A DNA stretch of 64,000 bases. Origin: CAVVMA01 sp963788205 (GTDB lineage: Bacteria; Desulfobacterota; Binatia; Binatales; Binataceae). The stretch spans positions 84,325 to 148,324 of the forward strand of contig CAWBGG010000004.1 of NCBI GenBank assembly GCA_963788205.1. The letters run 5' to 3'. The notes under the pieces were generated by a model, which did not search any database, was not told the origin of the DNA, and saw only the letters and a list, made by a program, of their open reading frames with translations. Shown here in pieces: positions 10,232 to 18,272 of this stretch (the first letter of the stretch is position 1; each line of letters begins with the position of its first letter). The translations under genes and the position numbers were made by a program.

Positions 10232-10409
10232 GCATTGGGTAAACCCTCACCCGGCCACGGTAGCGCCTCTCGGCGCTGTGGCCGCCCTCTCCCAGGTCAT
10301 CGCCACCGGCGCGGGGGAGAGGGCCTTCAGAACGCCTCTCCCTATCCTGGGAGAGGCCGGCGCGCGCGCGTGAGCGCGAATCCGCGCCGGGTGAGGGTTT
10401 ACCCAATGC
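10232..10409. repeat. Palindromic intergenic element with perfect 24-bp inverted ends
   Basis: Bases 10232-10255 and 10386-10409 are exact reverse complements over 24 bases, with core gggtaaaccctcaccc. Inside are shorter hairpins, including cctctccc...gggagagg near 10335-10356. The element fills much of the 470-base gap between the GT-C gene and the next SDR; a gap of this size with no coding signal fits a MITE- or REP-like insertion. A related cctctccctg hairpin occurs at 63377-63400. The rest of the gap (10130-10200, 10430-10460) holds fragments with nnGCGTAGnTTCCT and GCGGAGCGATTTG that recur near 27.5 and 59.5 kb. Confidence 0.75.
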
Positions 10410-10548
10410 ACTCATCCTTCGCGCGAAAAATTCACTACGCGGAGCGATTTGTCTGGGCTCCCGGTTATGCAAAGCTCTCTGGAACAGGGCTACCACCAGG
10501 AGCGGCGGCAGCGGCGTTTCACAACCTCGGGCGGGAGTACACAAAATC

Positions 10549-11493
10549 ATGTCTGACGGAAAAAGCTGGACGGCTGATGATCTTCCGGATCTCTCCGGCA
10601 AGACGATCGTCGTTACCGGCGGCAATAGCGGTATCGGCTACGAGGCGGCGGTCCAATTGGCGCGCAAGCGGGCGCGAGTCGTGCTCGCCTGCCGCAACAT
10701 GGAAAAGGCGCGGGCAGCAGCCGCCGGGATTGCCGCGCTGGCGCCGGGAGCCGCGGTTGAGGCGATGGAGCTGGACCTTTCCAGTCTCGCTTCGATACGC
10801 AGCTTTGCGGAGAGCTTCAAGGCGCGCAACCGCGTGCTCCACACGCTGTGCAACAACGCCGGCGTGATGGCGATTCCGTATTGCCGCACGGCCGACGGCT
10901 TCGAGATGCAGTTCGGCACCAATCACCTGGGTCATTTCGCCCTGACCGGTCTGTTGCTCGACCGGCTGCTGGCGGCGGCGGATGGCGCCCGCGTGGTCAC
11001 GGTCAGCAGCGGGGCCCATCGGATGGGCCGAATTCGCTTCGACGATTTGCAGTGGACCCAGGGGTATCGCAAGTGGCGCGCATACGGACAGAGCAAGCTG
11101 GCGAATCTGCTGTTCGCCTTCGAGCTGCAGCGGCGAATCGAAGCCGCCGGCGCGAAGCTGATCAGCGTCGCGTGCCATCCCGGATACGCCGCGACCAACC
11201 TGCAAGCGATGGGTCCCCGGATGGAAGGTTCCTCGTTGATGGAGATGGTGATGGGATTGTCCAATCGCCTCTTCGCGCAGAGCGGTGCGATGGGCGCGCT
11301 GCCAACCCTCTATGCGGCTGCGGCGCCCGGCCTGCGCGGCGGCGAATATATCGGGCCGGACGGTCTCGGCGAGATGTGGGGCCATCCGAAACAAGTCGAA
11401 TGCAGCGCCGCGGCGCAAGATACGGCTGCGGCCGCCCGGCTCTGGCAGATCTCCGAGCAACTTACCAACGTGCATTTTCCGTTGGGAAGTTAG
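10549..11493 (+). CDS. SDR family oxidoreductase, retinol-dehydrogenase type
   Basis: 314 residues starting MSDGKSWTADDLPDLSGKT. Motifs: TGGNSGIG cofactor loop at about residue 24, CNNAGVM, NHLGHFALTGLLL, VSSGAH and the YGQSKLAN active site. Length and spacing fit the retinol dehydrogenase/protochlorophyllide-reductase-like SDR subgroup. Substrate is unknown. It stands alone between two repeat-filled spacers, so it is probably a single-gene transcript. Confidence 0.85.
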   Translation: MSDGKSWTADDLPDLSGKTIVVTGGNSGIGYEAAVQLARKRARVVLACRNMEKARAAAAGIAALAPGAAVEAMELDLSSLASIRSFAESFKARNRVLHTLCNNAGVMAIPYCRTADGFEMQFGTNHLGHFALTGLLLDRLLAAADGARVVTVSSGAHRMGRIRFDDLQWTQGYRKWRAYGQSKLANLLFAFELQRRIEAAGAKLISVACHPGYAATNLQAMGPRMEGSSLMEMVMGLSNRLFAQSGAMGALPTLYAAAAPGLRGGEYIGPDGLGEMWGHPKQVECSAAAQDTAAAARLWQISEQLTNVHFPLGS

Positions 11494-11638
11494 TTAAGCC
11501 CGCGAATCACGCGCAAAGGAGCATCGATGCATCCCTCGTCGAACATCACATCAAGCCTCGCACCAGGCTCCGGACAACCAGTAATGCGCCGCTCGGGCAG
11601 TGCGTCGGTCTCGCAATTCGGCTGTAGACAGTCAGAAT

Positions 11639-11737
11639 CCGGGATTCCTCGCGCGGCAGCCACGCGCGGGAATGACAGGAAAAAAGGCTGGCTGTCATTC
11701 TCGCGCGTTTGCGTTGCCTGGCGCGCGAAGAATCCCG
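11639..11737. repeat. Dispersed inverted repeat, copy 1
   Basis: The left half (11639-11678, beginning ccgggattcctcgcgcgg and ending gaatgacag) and the right half (11692-11737, beginning ctgtcattctcgcgcg and ending gaagaatcccg) form a long imperfect inverted repeat. The same arrangement recurs at 16165-16265, and the right half alone recurs at 23114-23160. It lies just upstream of the secreted PPOX-like gene; translation through it looks open in one frame but encodes only repeat sequence. Confidence 0.75.
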
Positions 11738-11835
11738 AATCTCTTTCCTGCCGTGGCGAGGGGACGGAGTCGACCGAACCGGCAGGCCGCCGCAATCGTG
11801 CCAAACTGACGCACCACCGTCGCTGGGTAGCCGCG

Positions 11836-12363
11836 ATGCTCGCGATAGCCGTCGCGATAGCAGCGTGGGCACCGCCAGCGCGCGCCGGCATCTCGCCACG
11901 CGACGAAACGGCGCTCGCGCAGGCGAGCCTGATTTATATCGCGACCGTCCGCAAGGACGGCAATCAGAGCAAGGCGGCGCCGGTCTGGTTCACTCCCGGC
12001 GCCGACAACGACTCGATTCTGATTCAGACCGGACCGGGCACCTGGAAGGCGAAACGGATCAGGCGTGGCAGCCCGGTATTGATCTGGATCGGTTCAGCGA
12101 CCGGTCCGGCGTTTATCGGCAAGGCCGAAATTACCAGCGACACATCGATAAGGGACAAGATCCTCGACGACTTTCGCAAGAAATACTTCGCCAACCGGAT
12201 GCTCGGGGTTGGCCCCTCGCAGGCCAAGTTCGACAGCGGCAAGGTAATCGCAATCAAGATCACGCCAGTACGCGACTTCCCCGACGGTTTTGAGTCCGCG
12301 CCGGGAACCCCCGCTCCCGCGCTGGAGGCAGCCCCTTCGGGAGCGCCCACGCCCGCGCACTGA
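11836..12363 (+). CDS. Secreted pyridoxamine 5'-phosphate oxidase-like protein
   Basis: 175 residues from the ATG at 11836. The open frame extends back to 11527, but that part runs through a dispersed repeat and shows no protein-like pattern. The N-terminus MLAIAVAIAAWAPPARA is a signal peptide. The mature protein begins with a PPOX split-barrel pattern (LIYIATVRKDGNQSKAAPVWFTPGADN...ILIQTGPGTWKAKRIRRGSPVLIWIG), the fold of FMN- or F420-binding oxidases. The tail is Pro/Ala-rich. Like the gene at 3778-4197 it combines this fold with export, which is uncommon. Confidence 0.65.
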   Translation: MLAIAVAIAAWAPPARAGISPRDETALAQASLIYIATVRKDGNQSKAAPVWFTPGADNDSILIQTGPGTWKAKRIRRGSPVLIWIGSATGPAFIGKAEITSDTSIRDKILDDFRKKYFANRMLGVGPSQAKFDSGKVIAIKITPVRDFPDGFESAPGTPAPALEAAPSGAPTPAH

Positions 12364-12402
12364 ATTGAATCGACGTGAATGCCGATCGCGCCGGGGTGTG
12401 AA
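12362..12402. repeat. Left 41-bp direct repeat bounding an A/T-richer island
   Basis: By eye 36 of 41 bases match 14398-14438 in the same orientation (shared core gacgtgaatgc, then gatcgcgccg). It begins in the stop codon of the PPOX-like gene, and the partner ends nine bases before the DUF983 gene. The roughly 2 kb between them is visibly richer in A/T than its surroundings and carries three unrecognised minus-strand genes. This is what an insertion that duplicated its target, or a recombination between copies, would leave. Confidence 0.6.
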
Positions 12403-12515
12403 GTCAGGCCTTGCCGCGCGCTGCCGCCAAGATGGTTGAGATAGAATCTACTTACTATAGTAATTGATTATGCACACTCGACCGCTGCCGCGCCGCGGGC
12501 AATCGAGCTTTTGCA

Positions 12516-12977
12516 TCAAGCGCTTGCACTCGGCCTCTTCGTGGTTGCCACTCCGATCTCGGACAGTACCCAAGTTCGATATAGGATTCTGTGACCAAGA
12601 AACACCCAAAAAATGCCCACCAAAAATGGTCGTACAGCCGGGTGATTGATCCCCAACCATAGGCGCCATAGCCCGAAGAAGAAGAACAGGTACAAGGCGA
12701 ATACGTAGGGAAAGAAACCGGCCCAAGTAGCCAGCGCTAGCGCTAGACTCCGACGTGGCTCAAGTTTCATAACAATCGCGAACGACCACGTACCGCCGAT
12801 GCTCGCCAATGAACCAACCAAGGGAATGTATGTGTAGAGGTAAAATTCAGTCTGTAACCCCTGAGCCGTCAATACGTAAAGCGAATAGCCTAGAGGCACG
12901 AAGAGCATCAGCGTGGTTCCGGCCACGTAGATGTCAAGTTCAGGCCCGGTTAGGCTTGATCGCTCTTCCGTTGTCAT
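12516..12977 (-). CDS. Hypothetical four-helix membrane protein
   Basis: 153 residues from the ATG at 12977. A TTG at 13028 in the same frame is inside the upstream gene and less likely. Four hydrophobic stretches are visible (VAGTTLMLFVPLGYSLYVL; IPLVGSLASIGGTWSFAIVM; ALATWAGFFPYVFALYLFFF; FLVGIFWVFLGHRILY), rich in aromatic residues. The C-terminus is a short polar tail. The start is 14 bases after the stop of the preceding gene, so the two are probably cotranscribed. I recognise no family. Codon use is less G+C-biased than in flanking genes. Confidence 0.55.
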   Translation of the reverse strand: MTTEERSSLTGPELDIYVAGTTLMLFVPLGYSLYVLTAQGLQTEFYLYTYIPLVGSLASIGGTWSFAIVMKLEPRRSLALALATWAGFFPYVFALYLFFFFGLWRLWLGINHPAVRPFLVGIFWVFLGHRILYRTWVLSEIGVATTKRPSASA

Positions 12978-12990
12978 TAATGGTCGGGCG

Positions 12991-13344
12991 CTAGTGGCGG
13001 GAAGGCCACCAAAGCGGTGCGGAAGCAAACCCTAATATTTTCCGAAGGCGATTTACAAACGGCTCGGGATACGCCTTTCCGAAAAGGGCGTGGACAGCCG
13101 TGAGCGCTTGCTGGTGTTCTAACGGTGAAATTCCCTTGTACCCCTTCGAGGTCGCGTAATACGGCCTATGCAACGCGTGCGAGGGATCGTTTTTCACCCT
13201 CTCGATTTCGCGTCTAGCCCAGTAGCGGGATCGAAGCCACGCCGCTGATTTCAAAAGTCTCGCGAGTATGGCAACCAAAGAAACCATGGCCAGAACGCAG
13301 AGTCTTGATAACACGGCAATTGTGAAGTCGTACTCCCAAGACAT
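12991..13344 (-). CDS. Hypothetical protein with N-terminal membrane anchor
   Basis: 117 residues. One hydrophobic helix (VLSRLCVLAMVSLVAILARLL, residues about 10-30) is followed by a basic, soluble domain with HRPYYATSKGYKGISPLEHQQALTAVHALFG. No family recognised. It is the first gene of a two-gene minus-strand unit in the A/T-richer island, and a strong hairpin lies 16 bases upstream of its start (13360-13397). Confidence 0.45.
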   Translation of the reverse strand: MSWEYDFTIAVLSRLCVLAMVSLVAILARLLKSAAWLRSRYWARREIERVKNDPSHALHRPYYATSKGYKGISPLEHQQALTAVHALFGKAYPEPFVNRLRKILGFASAPLWWPSRH

Positions 13345-13359
13345 TCGGAGAGCCCTCGG

Positions 13360-13397
13360 TTTGAGAGATTTTTTCGTCCCTCGAATTATCTCTCAAA
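13360..13397. promoter_or_regulatory. Hairpin upstream of the island genes
   Basis: TTTGAGAGAT (13360-13369) and ATCTCTCAAA (13388-13397) are perfect 10-base complements with an 18-base loop that begins with a T run. It sits immediately upstream of the minus-strand gene starting at 13344 and downstream of nothing on the plus strand, so an operator or leader structure is more likely than a terminator for a plus-strand gene. It could also end a transcript coming from the gene at 13582-14148. The remaining bases up to 13581 show no convincing gene. Confidence 0.4.
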
Positions 13398-13581
13398 TTT
13401 CAGTGAGCACCAACGTGGTATTGGCCGCCGCTTCGAGACAAATCCACAGGACGAAGCTTTGATCGCTTCGCGGCACGCCCGCGCGCTCGAGCCGCGCCAT
13501 CGGACCGTGTTAATTGAGCGGATATGGAGCTCCGTTACGCCGCCGCGCTCGCGCTCACGGGCGAAGGTGACTGTCAGTGGC

Positions 13582-14148
13582 CTATTCCGCAGGTGGCTCT
13601 GGCGATCTCGGAGGAACAAATTTATAACTTTCCTCTCTCAATCTCGGCAGTATCTGGTGAATCTCCCTGACTAATGCTCTGATATCGAATTGTTGGCTCC
13701 AGAATGTCAATATGCCGCTCGCCGGATCGTAGGTGCGGAATTTATCAATGTCGTCCAGCCCTCTAATAGCGTCGGGGCCGAGAACCGCGTTTACCGGTAT
13801 CAAAGTAAGGTCAAGATAGTTGCGCCGCTGAGACGTCTTACTCCACTGGTCGAGCCTTTCGTCAAAATGTTCGTAGTTATTGCGCATAGCAACCGCGAGA
13901 AGAGGAGAATCATCGGCTAAAGCTATCGAAGCGCGAAGCTCTCGGCGCGCTTCAGCCAAGTGTCCACCCGCGCCCCAAAATACTTTGGAGATGTTGGCGG
14001 CGGAATTCAGCAGATTTTGCAGGCTGTAAAAGACGCCAATTGTGTCGTCCCGCACGAGTGCGGCATTGATATCGTGGGCAGCTACAAGCGCAAATTGGCA
14101 TTGCAGGAGCGCTTGACGTTGAAACATTCGCAAAAGAAATATATCCAT
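13582..14148 (-). CDS. Hypothetical protein (island)
   Basis: 188 residues, soluble, with no signal peptide or membrane segment. It contains mostly alpha-helical-looking sequence (LLQCQFALVAAHDINAALV, LLNSAANISKVFWGAGG, a Leu/Arg-rich C-terminus IRALVREIHQILPRLREES) and a Pro/Glu tail. Proteins of this kind are frequent single genes in accessory islands, but I do not recognise the family. It is the upstream-most minus-strand gene of the island bounded by direct repeats at 12362 and 14398. Confidence 0.45.
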   Translation of the reverse strand: MDIFLLRMFQRQALLQCQFALVAAHDINAALVRDDTIGVFYSLQNLLNSAANISKVFWGAGGHLAEARRELRASIALADDSPLLAVAMRNNYEHFDERLDQWSKTSQRRNYLDLTLIPVNAVLGPDAIRGLDDIDKFRTYDPASGILTFWSQQFDIRALVREIHQILPRLREESYKFVPPRSPEPPAE

Positions 14149-14397
14149 AGCACAGCACTACGAGGCGTCTACCCCACCACCAGGAACCAAAGAATCTAGA
14201 CCGGATGAAGGCGGCTCTACGCAGGATCGCTCAAGTCCCCAAATCCGAGGGTCTTCGGGCTCCTCATTGCTCTGCCCAGATATTGTGAGCAGCGCCGCGC
14301 GTGTGATCAAGTTGTGATCATCTTTTCAAACGCGATGGGTTTTTAAGGGTCTGAATGAACCGCCCGAAACGCCAAAAACCCTGAAATTACGAAACTG

Positions 14398-14438
14398 GAA
14401 TTGAATTGACGTGAATGCGGATCGCGCCGAGGCGTAAA
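14398..14438. repeat. Right 41-bp direct repeat bounding the island
   Basis: Partner of 12362-12402, with five mismatches in 41 bases. Between the last island gene (14148) and this repeat is about 250 bases with no gene signal. That stretch holds the paired octamers TGTGATCA at 14302-14309 and 14313-14320 and otherwise looks like plain spacer. Confidence 0.6.
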
Positions 14439-14446
14439 ATAGCGTC

Positions 14447-14869
14447 GTGCAGCCGGAGCGTTCATCGGAGTTCGTGCAGGTTCCGCTGGGCGTGTTGATC
14501 AGGCGGGCGTTGGCGCAGCGCTGTCCGCTATGCGGCCGGGGCGCGATTTTTCGCAGCCATTTCAAGATGAATCGCGAATGTCCGAACTGCCATTCGATAT
14601 TCTGGAAGGACCCGGGCGAATCGCTCGGTGCGATGTACGTGGACTATGCGATCGCGGCGGCCGCGTTCCTGCTCGCGTGGCTGGCGCTCGCGCTGACCAC
14701 CCATCTTTCCGACTTCGCGCAAATCGCCCTGCTCAGCGCGGTCGCGGTCGCCAGCGTGCTGATCTTTTATCCGCTCAGCCGCAGCATCTGGACCGTGCTG
14801 GTATATCTTTCGGGCGGTATGGAGCGCCCGCCGATTCGGATCGTGCGGGGTGGCAAGGGCGCGTCTTGA
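14447..14869 (+). CDS. DUF983 zinc-ribbon membrane protein
   Basis: 140 residues from a GTG start. A four-cysteine zinc ribbon (CPLCG at about residue 28 and CPNCH at about 46) precedes two hydrophobic segments (YAIAAAAFLLAWLALALTT and IALLSAVAVASVLIFYPL). This is the DUF983 pattern of small inner-membrane proteins found in many proteobacteria, sometimes near cytochrome oxidase genes. No oxidase genes are adjacent here. It converges on the aminotransferase gene nine bases away. Confidence 0.8.
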   Translation: MQPERSSEFVQVPLGVLIRRALAQRCPLCGRGAIFRSHFKMNRECPNCHSIFWKDPGESLGAMYVDYAIAAAAFLLAWLALALTTHLSDFAQIALLSAVAVASVLIFYPLSRSIWTVLVYLSGGMERPPIRIVRGGKGAS

Positions 14870-14878
14870 CGCGATCGG

Positions 14879-16060
14879 TTAGCGGCGGCGGGCGGCGAGC
14901 TTCGTGCGCAGTGAGCCGAGCCGGCGGGCGGCCTCGGCGAGCGTCGCGTCGCTCTTTGAGAAGGTGAAGCGCAGCATCGTGCGCCCCAGTTCGCTGCGAT
15001 GGTAGAAGCTCGAGCCCGGAACCGGCGCGACGCCGACTTGGTCGAGGAAAAAATCCGCCGCCGCGAGATCGTCGGGGAATCCCAGCGCGCCGATTTCCGC
15101 CATGATGTAGTACGCGCCGTCGGGCCGATGACAGACCATCCCCGCGCCGCTCAGCGCGTCGTAAAGCGCGGCACGCTTGCGCGCGTACATCTGTTGCAGC
15201 TCGGCGTAGAATGACTCCGGCAGGCGCATCGCGACCGCGCCAGCCTCTTGCAGCGGGTGGGGCGCGCCGACGGTCAGGAAATCATGCACCTTGCGGATCG
15301 CCGCAGTCAGCCGCTCGCTGGCGACCGCGTAGGCCAGCCGCCATCCGGTGACCGAATAGGTCTTGGAGAGCCCGCTGATCGTGATCGTCCGCTCAGCCAT
15401 CCCCTCCAGCGCCGCGATCGAGACGTGGCGCGCGCCGTCGTAGATGATGTGCTCGTAGATCTCGTCGGTGATCGCCAGCGTATCGTGGCGGATGCAAAGC
15501 TCCGCGATCAGCTCGAGCTCGGCGCGCGTGAAGACCTTGCCGGTCGGGTTGTGGGGGGTGTTGATCACCACCGCCTTGGTGCGCGGGCCGAACGCCGCTT
15601 CAAGCTCGGCGCGGTCGATCGAAAAGCCGGGCGCGTTGAGCGCGACATAGCGCGGCGCCGCGCCGGCGAGTATCACGTCGGGGCCGTAGTTCTCGTAGAA
15701 GGGCTCGAAGATGATCACCTCGTCGCCGGGATTTATCACCGCCAGCATGCTCGCGATCATCGCCTCGGTCGCACCGCAGGTGACGGTGACGTTGCGATCG
15801 GGGTCGCATTCGATGCGGTTGTAAGCCCGGACCTTGTCTGCGATCGCGCGGCGCAGATTGGGCGAGCCGTGCGTGATCGCGTACTGGTTGTAGTCCTGGT
15901 CGATCGCGCGCTTGGCGGCTTCCTTCAGCTCAGCCGGGGCTGGAAAATCGGGAAAGCCCTGGGCCAGATTGACGGCGCCGCATCCGAGCGCCCGGCGCGT
16001 CATCTCCCGGATCACGGACTCGCTGAAGAGGCTGGTTTTGTCGGAAATCCCGGTCGGCAT
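14879..16060 (-). CDS. PLP-dependent class I/II aminotransferase
   Basis: 393 residues, the usual length for aspartate/kynurenine-type fold-I aminotransferases. Visible signatures include LAQGFPDFPAP near the N-terminus, NPHNPTGK-type sequence (INTPHNPTGKVF), TDEIYEHIIYDG, the cofactor-lysine motif ISGLSKTYSVTGWRLAY at about residue 230 and a C-terminal LRFTFSK arginine region. The N-terminal motif and overall pattern are closest to methionine/kynurenine aminotransferases (YbdL/KYAT group), which transfer amino groups to 2-oxo acids. Cytoplasmic; monocistronic as far as can be seen. Confidence 0.88.
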   Translation of the reverse strand: MPTGISDKTSLFSESVIREMTRRALGCGAVNLAQGFPDFPAPAELKEAAKRAIDQDYNQYAITHGSPNLRRAIADKVRAYNRIECDPDRNVTVTCGATEAMIASMLAVINPGDEVIIFEPFYENYGPDVILAGAAPRYVALNAPGFSIDRAELEAAFGPRTKAVVINTPHNPTGKVFTRAELELIAELCIRHDTLAITDEIYEHIIYDGARHVSIAALEGMAERTITISGLSKTYSVTGWRLAYAVASERLTAAIRKVHDFLTVGAPHPLQEAGAVAMRLPESFYAELQQMYARKRAALYDALSGAGMVCHRPDGAYYIMAEIGALGFPDDLAAADFFLDQVGVAPVPGSSFYHRSELGRTMLRFTFSKSDATLAEAARRLGSLRTKLAARRR

Positions 16061-16164
16061 CGACCGCCAAGTCTACGCGCCGCAGTCCAAGCGGGCAAAA
16101 CGCCGTGAGGGCCGGTCGTGTCTCAGTTTGAGAGTGCTCGCGAGTGGGGCGAGCAGAAGAAGAT

Positions 16165-16265
16165 CCGGGATTCCTCGCGCGGCAGCCACGCGCGGGAATG
16201 ACAGAAAAAGCTTGTTCCCTTGTCATTCTCGCGCGTCTGCGTTGTCTGGCGCGCGAAGAATCCCG
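16165..16265. repeat. Dispersed inverted repeat, copy 2
   Basis: Same two-armed element as at 11639-11737: left arm ccgggattcctcgcgcgg..., right arm tgtcattctcgcgcg...gaatcccg. It occupies the middle of the roughly 355-base gap between the aminotransferase start and the HTH gene; the rest of that gap (16270-16410) shows nothing recognisable. Confidence 0.75.
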
Positions 16266-16415
16266 AACCCTTTTTTCCACCTGCCGACACTGCCTTCGAG
16301 GCCAAACGGCCGGAGGTGCTTGCCGGGGCGCACGGCTGCGCCCAATAGCAGGAATTATGTACTCAAAGTCGGCACAAGGCTGGGCCTGATGGACCCGTGC
16401 GCGCCGACCGGGTGT

Positions 16416-16634
16416 TCAGATCTTACCGTTGGCCCGATGCCCTTCCGCCTCCAGCACCTGCGAACCCTGCTGCAGCCGCCATTGATCGATCGCTTCGACG
16501 TTGAAACGCCAATCGCTCCCGATCTTGAAACCCGGAATCTCGCCCTTCTTGAGCAGACGATAGATGGTCGAGCGGTGGACCCGCAGATAATCGGAAAGCT
16601 CGTTGACCGTCATCACTTTCGCAGAAACCGGCAT
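16416..16634 (-). CDS. Excisionase/MerR-type helix-turn-helix DNA-binding protein
   Basis: 72 residues. The core MTVNELSDYLRVHRSTIYRLLKKGEIPGFKIGSDWRF is the winged HTH_17 domain seen in excisionases and small transcription factors: LSxYLxVxxxTIYRLxxxGxIP, then a Gly-x-x-W-R-F wing. It starts MPVSAK with AGAGAGG upstream. No integrase is adjacent, so a free-standing regulator is more likely than a phage excisionase. Tandem GATAGATTAA copies in its own promoter region suggest autoregulation (inference). Confidence 0.8.
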   Translation of the reverse strand: MPVSAKVMTVNELSDYLRVHRSTIYRLLKKGEIPGFKIGSDWRFNVEAIDQWRLQQGSQVLEAEGHRANGKI

Positions 16635-16655
16635 GGTATACTGAAACCTCTCTAG

Positions 16656-16689
16656 TTAATCTATCGTAACTTTAATCTATCAATGTCAA
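16656..16689 (-). promoter_or_regulatory. Promoter with tandem 10-bp operators for the HTH gene
   Basis: On the minus strand GATAGATTAA occurs twice, at 16681-16672 and 16665-16656, a 16-base period. A perfect TTGACA (16689-16684) overlaps the upstream end. The -10 region is weak (GATAGA or TAGATT at 18-20 base spacing) and lies inside the second copy, where a bound repressor would block polymerase. The gene start is 22 bases further on. Confidence 0.5.
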
Positions 16690-16868
16690 CGCCCGGAGCA
16701 AAATGAGCCGAGTTTCAGTTCGCCGCGACTCGCTGAGCGGGACGCTAATCAAGGCAAGTGCGACCGCGATTCGGCTGGCGTAAAGCCTCTTATATTATCC
16801 TACTACGCTCCAGCGTCGCCTCGGTTTCAGTCTTGTTCGCCGCTGATACGAGGGCTACGGTTGCGGCG

Positions 16869-17573
16869 ATGGCCACGGAGATTCGGGTCGGTACTTCGGG
16901 CTTCAGCTACAAGGAATGGCTGGGAAAGTTCTATCCGCCCAAGCTGCCGGGCGCGAAGATGCTCGAATACTACGCGCAACGCCTGCCGACGGTGGAAATC
17001 AACTACACGTTCCGCGCGATGCCGCGGGCCGGGATGCTCGAGCGATGGGCCGGGATGGTGCCGGCGCATTTCCGCTTCGCAATGAAGGCGCCGCAGCGGA
17101 TCACCCATTTCGCGCGTCTCAAAGGCGCCGCCGAAAGCCTGGATTATTTCGTCAAGATTTCTGCCCTGCTGGAGGGCAAGCTCGGGCCGGCTCTGTTTCA
17201 GCTCCCGCCGGACCTGAAGCGCGACCTGCCGTTGCTGAGCGATTTTATCGCCCAGATCGGCGGCCGGATTCGCGCGGCCTTCGAGTTCCGCAACGCCTCA
17301 TGGTTCGACGATTCGGTGCTCCAGGCGCTGCGCGAGGGCGGTGCTGCGCTGTGTATCGCCGAGAGCGAGAAGCTTTCCACGCCCGTCGAGCGGACTGCGT
17401 CGTGGGTCTATGCGCGGCTCAGAAAGGAAACCTACGACGGCGCGGGCCTGAAAGAGTGGGCCGAGCGGTTGCAGCGCCTGGGCGGCGACGAGGTCTACAT
17501 CTTTCTGAAACACGAGGACGCCGCGCCCGATCTGGCGGAGCGGCTGCGCGCCATGATCCCGGGTGCACTGTAG
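16869..17573 (+). CDS. DUF72 family protein
   Basis: 234 residues from the ATG at 16869; the frame is open to 16758 but without family similarity. Starts IRVGTSGFSYKEW...FYP and continues MLEYYAQRLPTVEINYTFRAMP, FRFAMKAPQRITH, FEFRNASWF and VYARLR, which are the defining blocks of the DUF72 TIM-barrel family. The biochemical role of DUF72 is unsettled; a nuclease-like active site has been proposed. Cytoplasmic, complete, no obvious operon partner except perhaps the next gene. Confidence 0.85.
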   Translation: MATEIRVGTSGFSYKEWLGKFYPPKLPGAKMLEYYAQRLPTVEINYTFRAMPRAGMLERWAGMVPAHFRFAMKAPQRITHFARLKGAAESLDYFVKISALLEGKLGPALFQLPPDLKRDLPLLSDFIAQIGGRIRAAFEFRNASWFDDSVLQALREGGAALCIAESEKLSTPVERTASWVYARLRKETYDGAGLKEWAERLQRLGGDEVYIFLKHEDAAPDLAERLRAMIPGAL

Positions 17574-17684
17574 AAGGCGCCGGGTGCGCTGTAGCGGGCT
17601 GCGCGGCAACGCCGCCGGCCGGCCAACGTATCTTTCAGCAAGCCTGTCTTGGAGCAAGCCCTCGGAGCGAGCGCAGGCCCCTCA

Positions 17685-18272
17685 ATGAACCCGCCATCCG
17701 GAGATTATCGTTACGAGCTGTTGAGCGCAGGGCGGGTCGTGGCGGTCGAGGAAAGCCGGCTGACGGCGGAGCATCTTACCGGCGTCCGCGTCTCGGAGGG
17801 CAGCCGCTACGAGGTCGAGGCGACCCTTGATCCCGGCGCGATCGTCAGCGTGATTTCGCTGCGCTACGTGCGGGGGCCGTTCGCGCGGGCCGCGCGCTAC
17901 CAGGCCGAGACCGATCTGCTGCGCGGCAGTGTCGGCGCGCTTGCGGGCCGCAACGCGACCGAGGTCAAACTCGGCCGTTTTCGCGAGATCGACGCCGAGC
18001 TAGTGCTCTTCAAGGCGCTGATCATCGGGCACGCGCGCATCCGCGGCACGAGCCGATTCACCGGCCGAATCGCCAGTATCGACTCCAACACGCTGGTCGC
18101 GGCCTCGCGCAAGCAGACCTATCGGCAGCGCGACGCGAGCGGGCTGCGATGGCTATGCGAGCCGCTGCTGGGAGAGTCCGAGTCGATCGACCTGGACGAG
18201 CAGGGCCGCGTCGTGCGCCGGATCGACCGGCGCGGAATCGAGACCGTGCTGAAAGCGTTCCACGCAATCTAG
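17685..18272 (+). CDS. Hypothetical protein
   Basis: 195 residues from the ATG at 17685; an in-frame ATG at 17649 lacks a ribosome site. The protein looks beta-rich (YRYELLSAGRVVAVEESRL, GSRYEVEATLDPGAIVSVISLRYVRGPF) and has no signal peptide or cysteine motif. The layout recalls proteins built of repeated beta-hairpins that bind lipids or carbohydrates, but I do not recognise a family. It follows the DUF72 gene by 112 bases. Confidence 0.5.
   Translation: MNPPSGDYRYELLSAGRVVAVEESRLTAEHLTGVRVSEGSRYEVEATLDPGAIVSVISLRYVRGPFARAARYQAETDLLRGSVGALAGRNATEVKLGRFREIDAELVLFKALIIGHARIRGTSRFTGRIASIDSNTLVAASRKQTYRQRDASGLRWLCEPLLGESESIDLDEQGRVVRRIDRRGIETVLKAFHAI

Noticed and set aside
11527..11835. N-terminal extension of the PPOX-like protein
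   Set aside because: It translates a dispersed repeat and has no protein-like pattern; a signal peptide starts at 11836.
13386..13619. A 77-residue minus-strand frame in the island
   Set aside because: It overlaps the better-supported gene ending at 13582, starts without a ribosome site and includes the leader hairpin.
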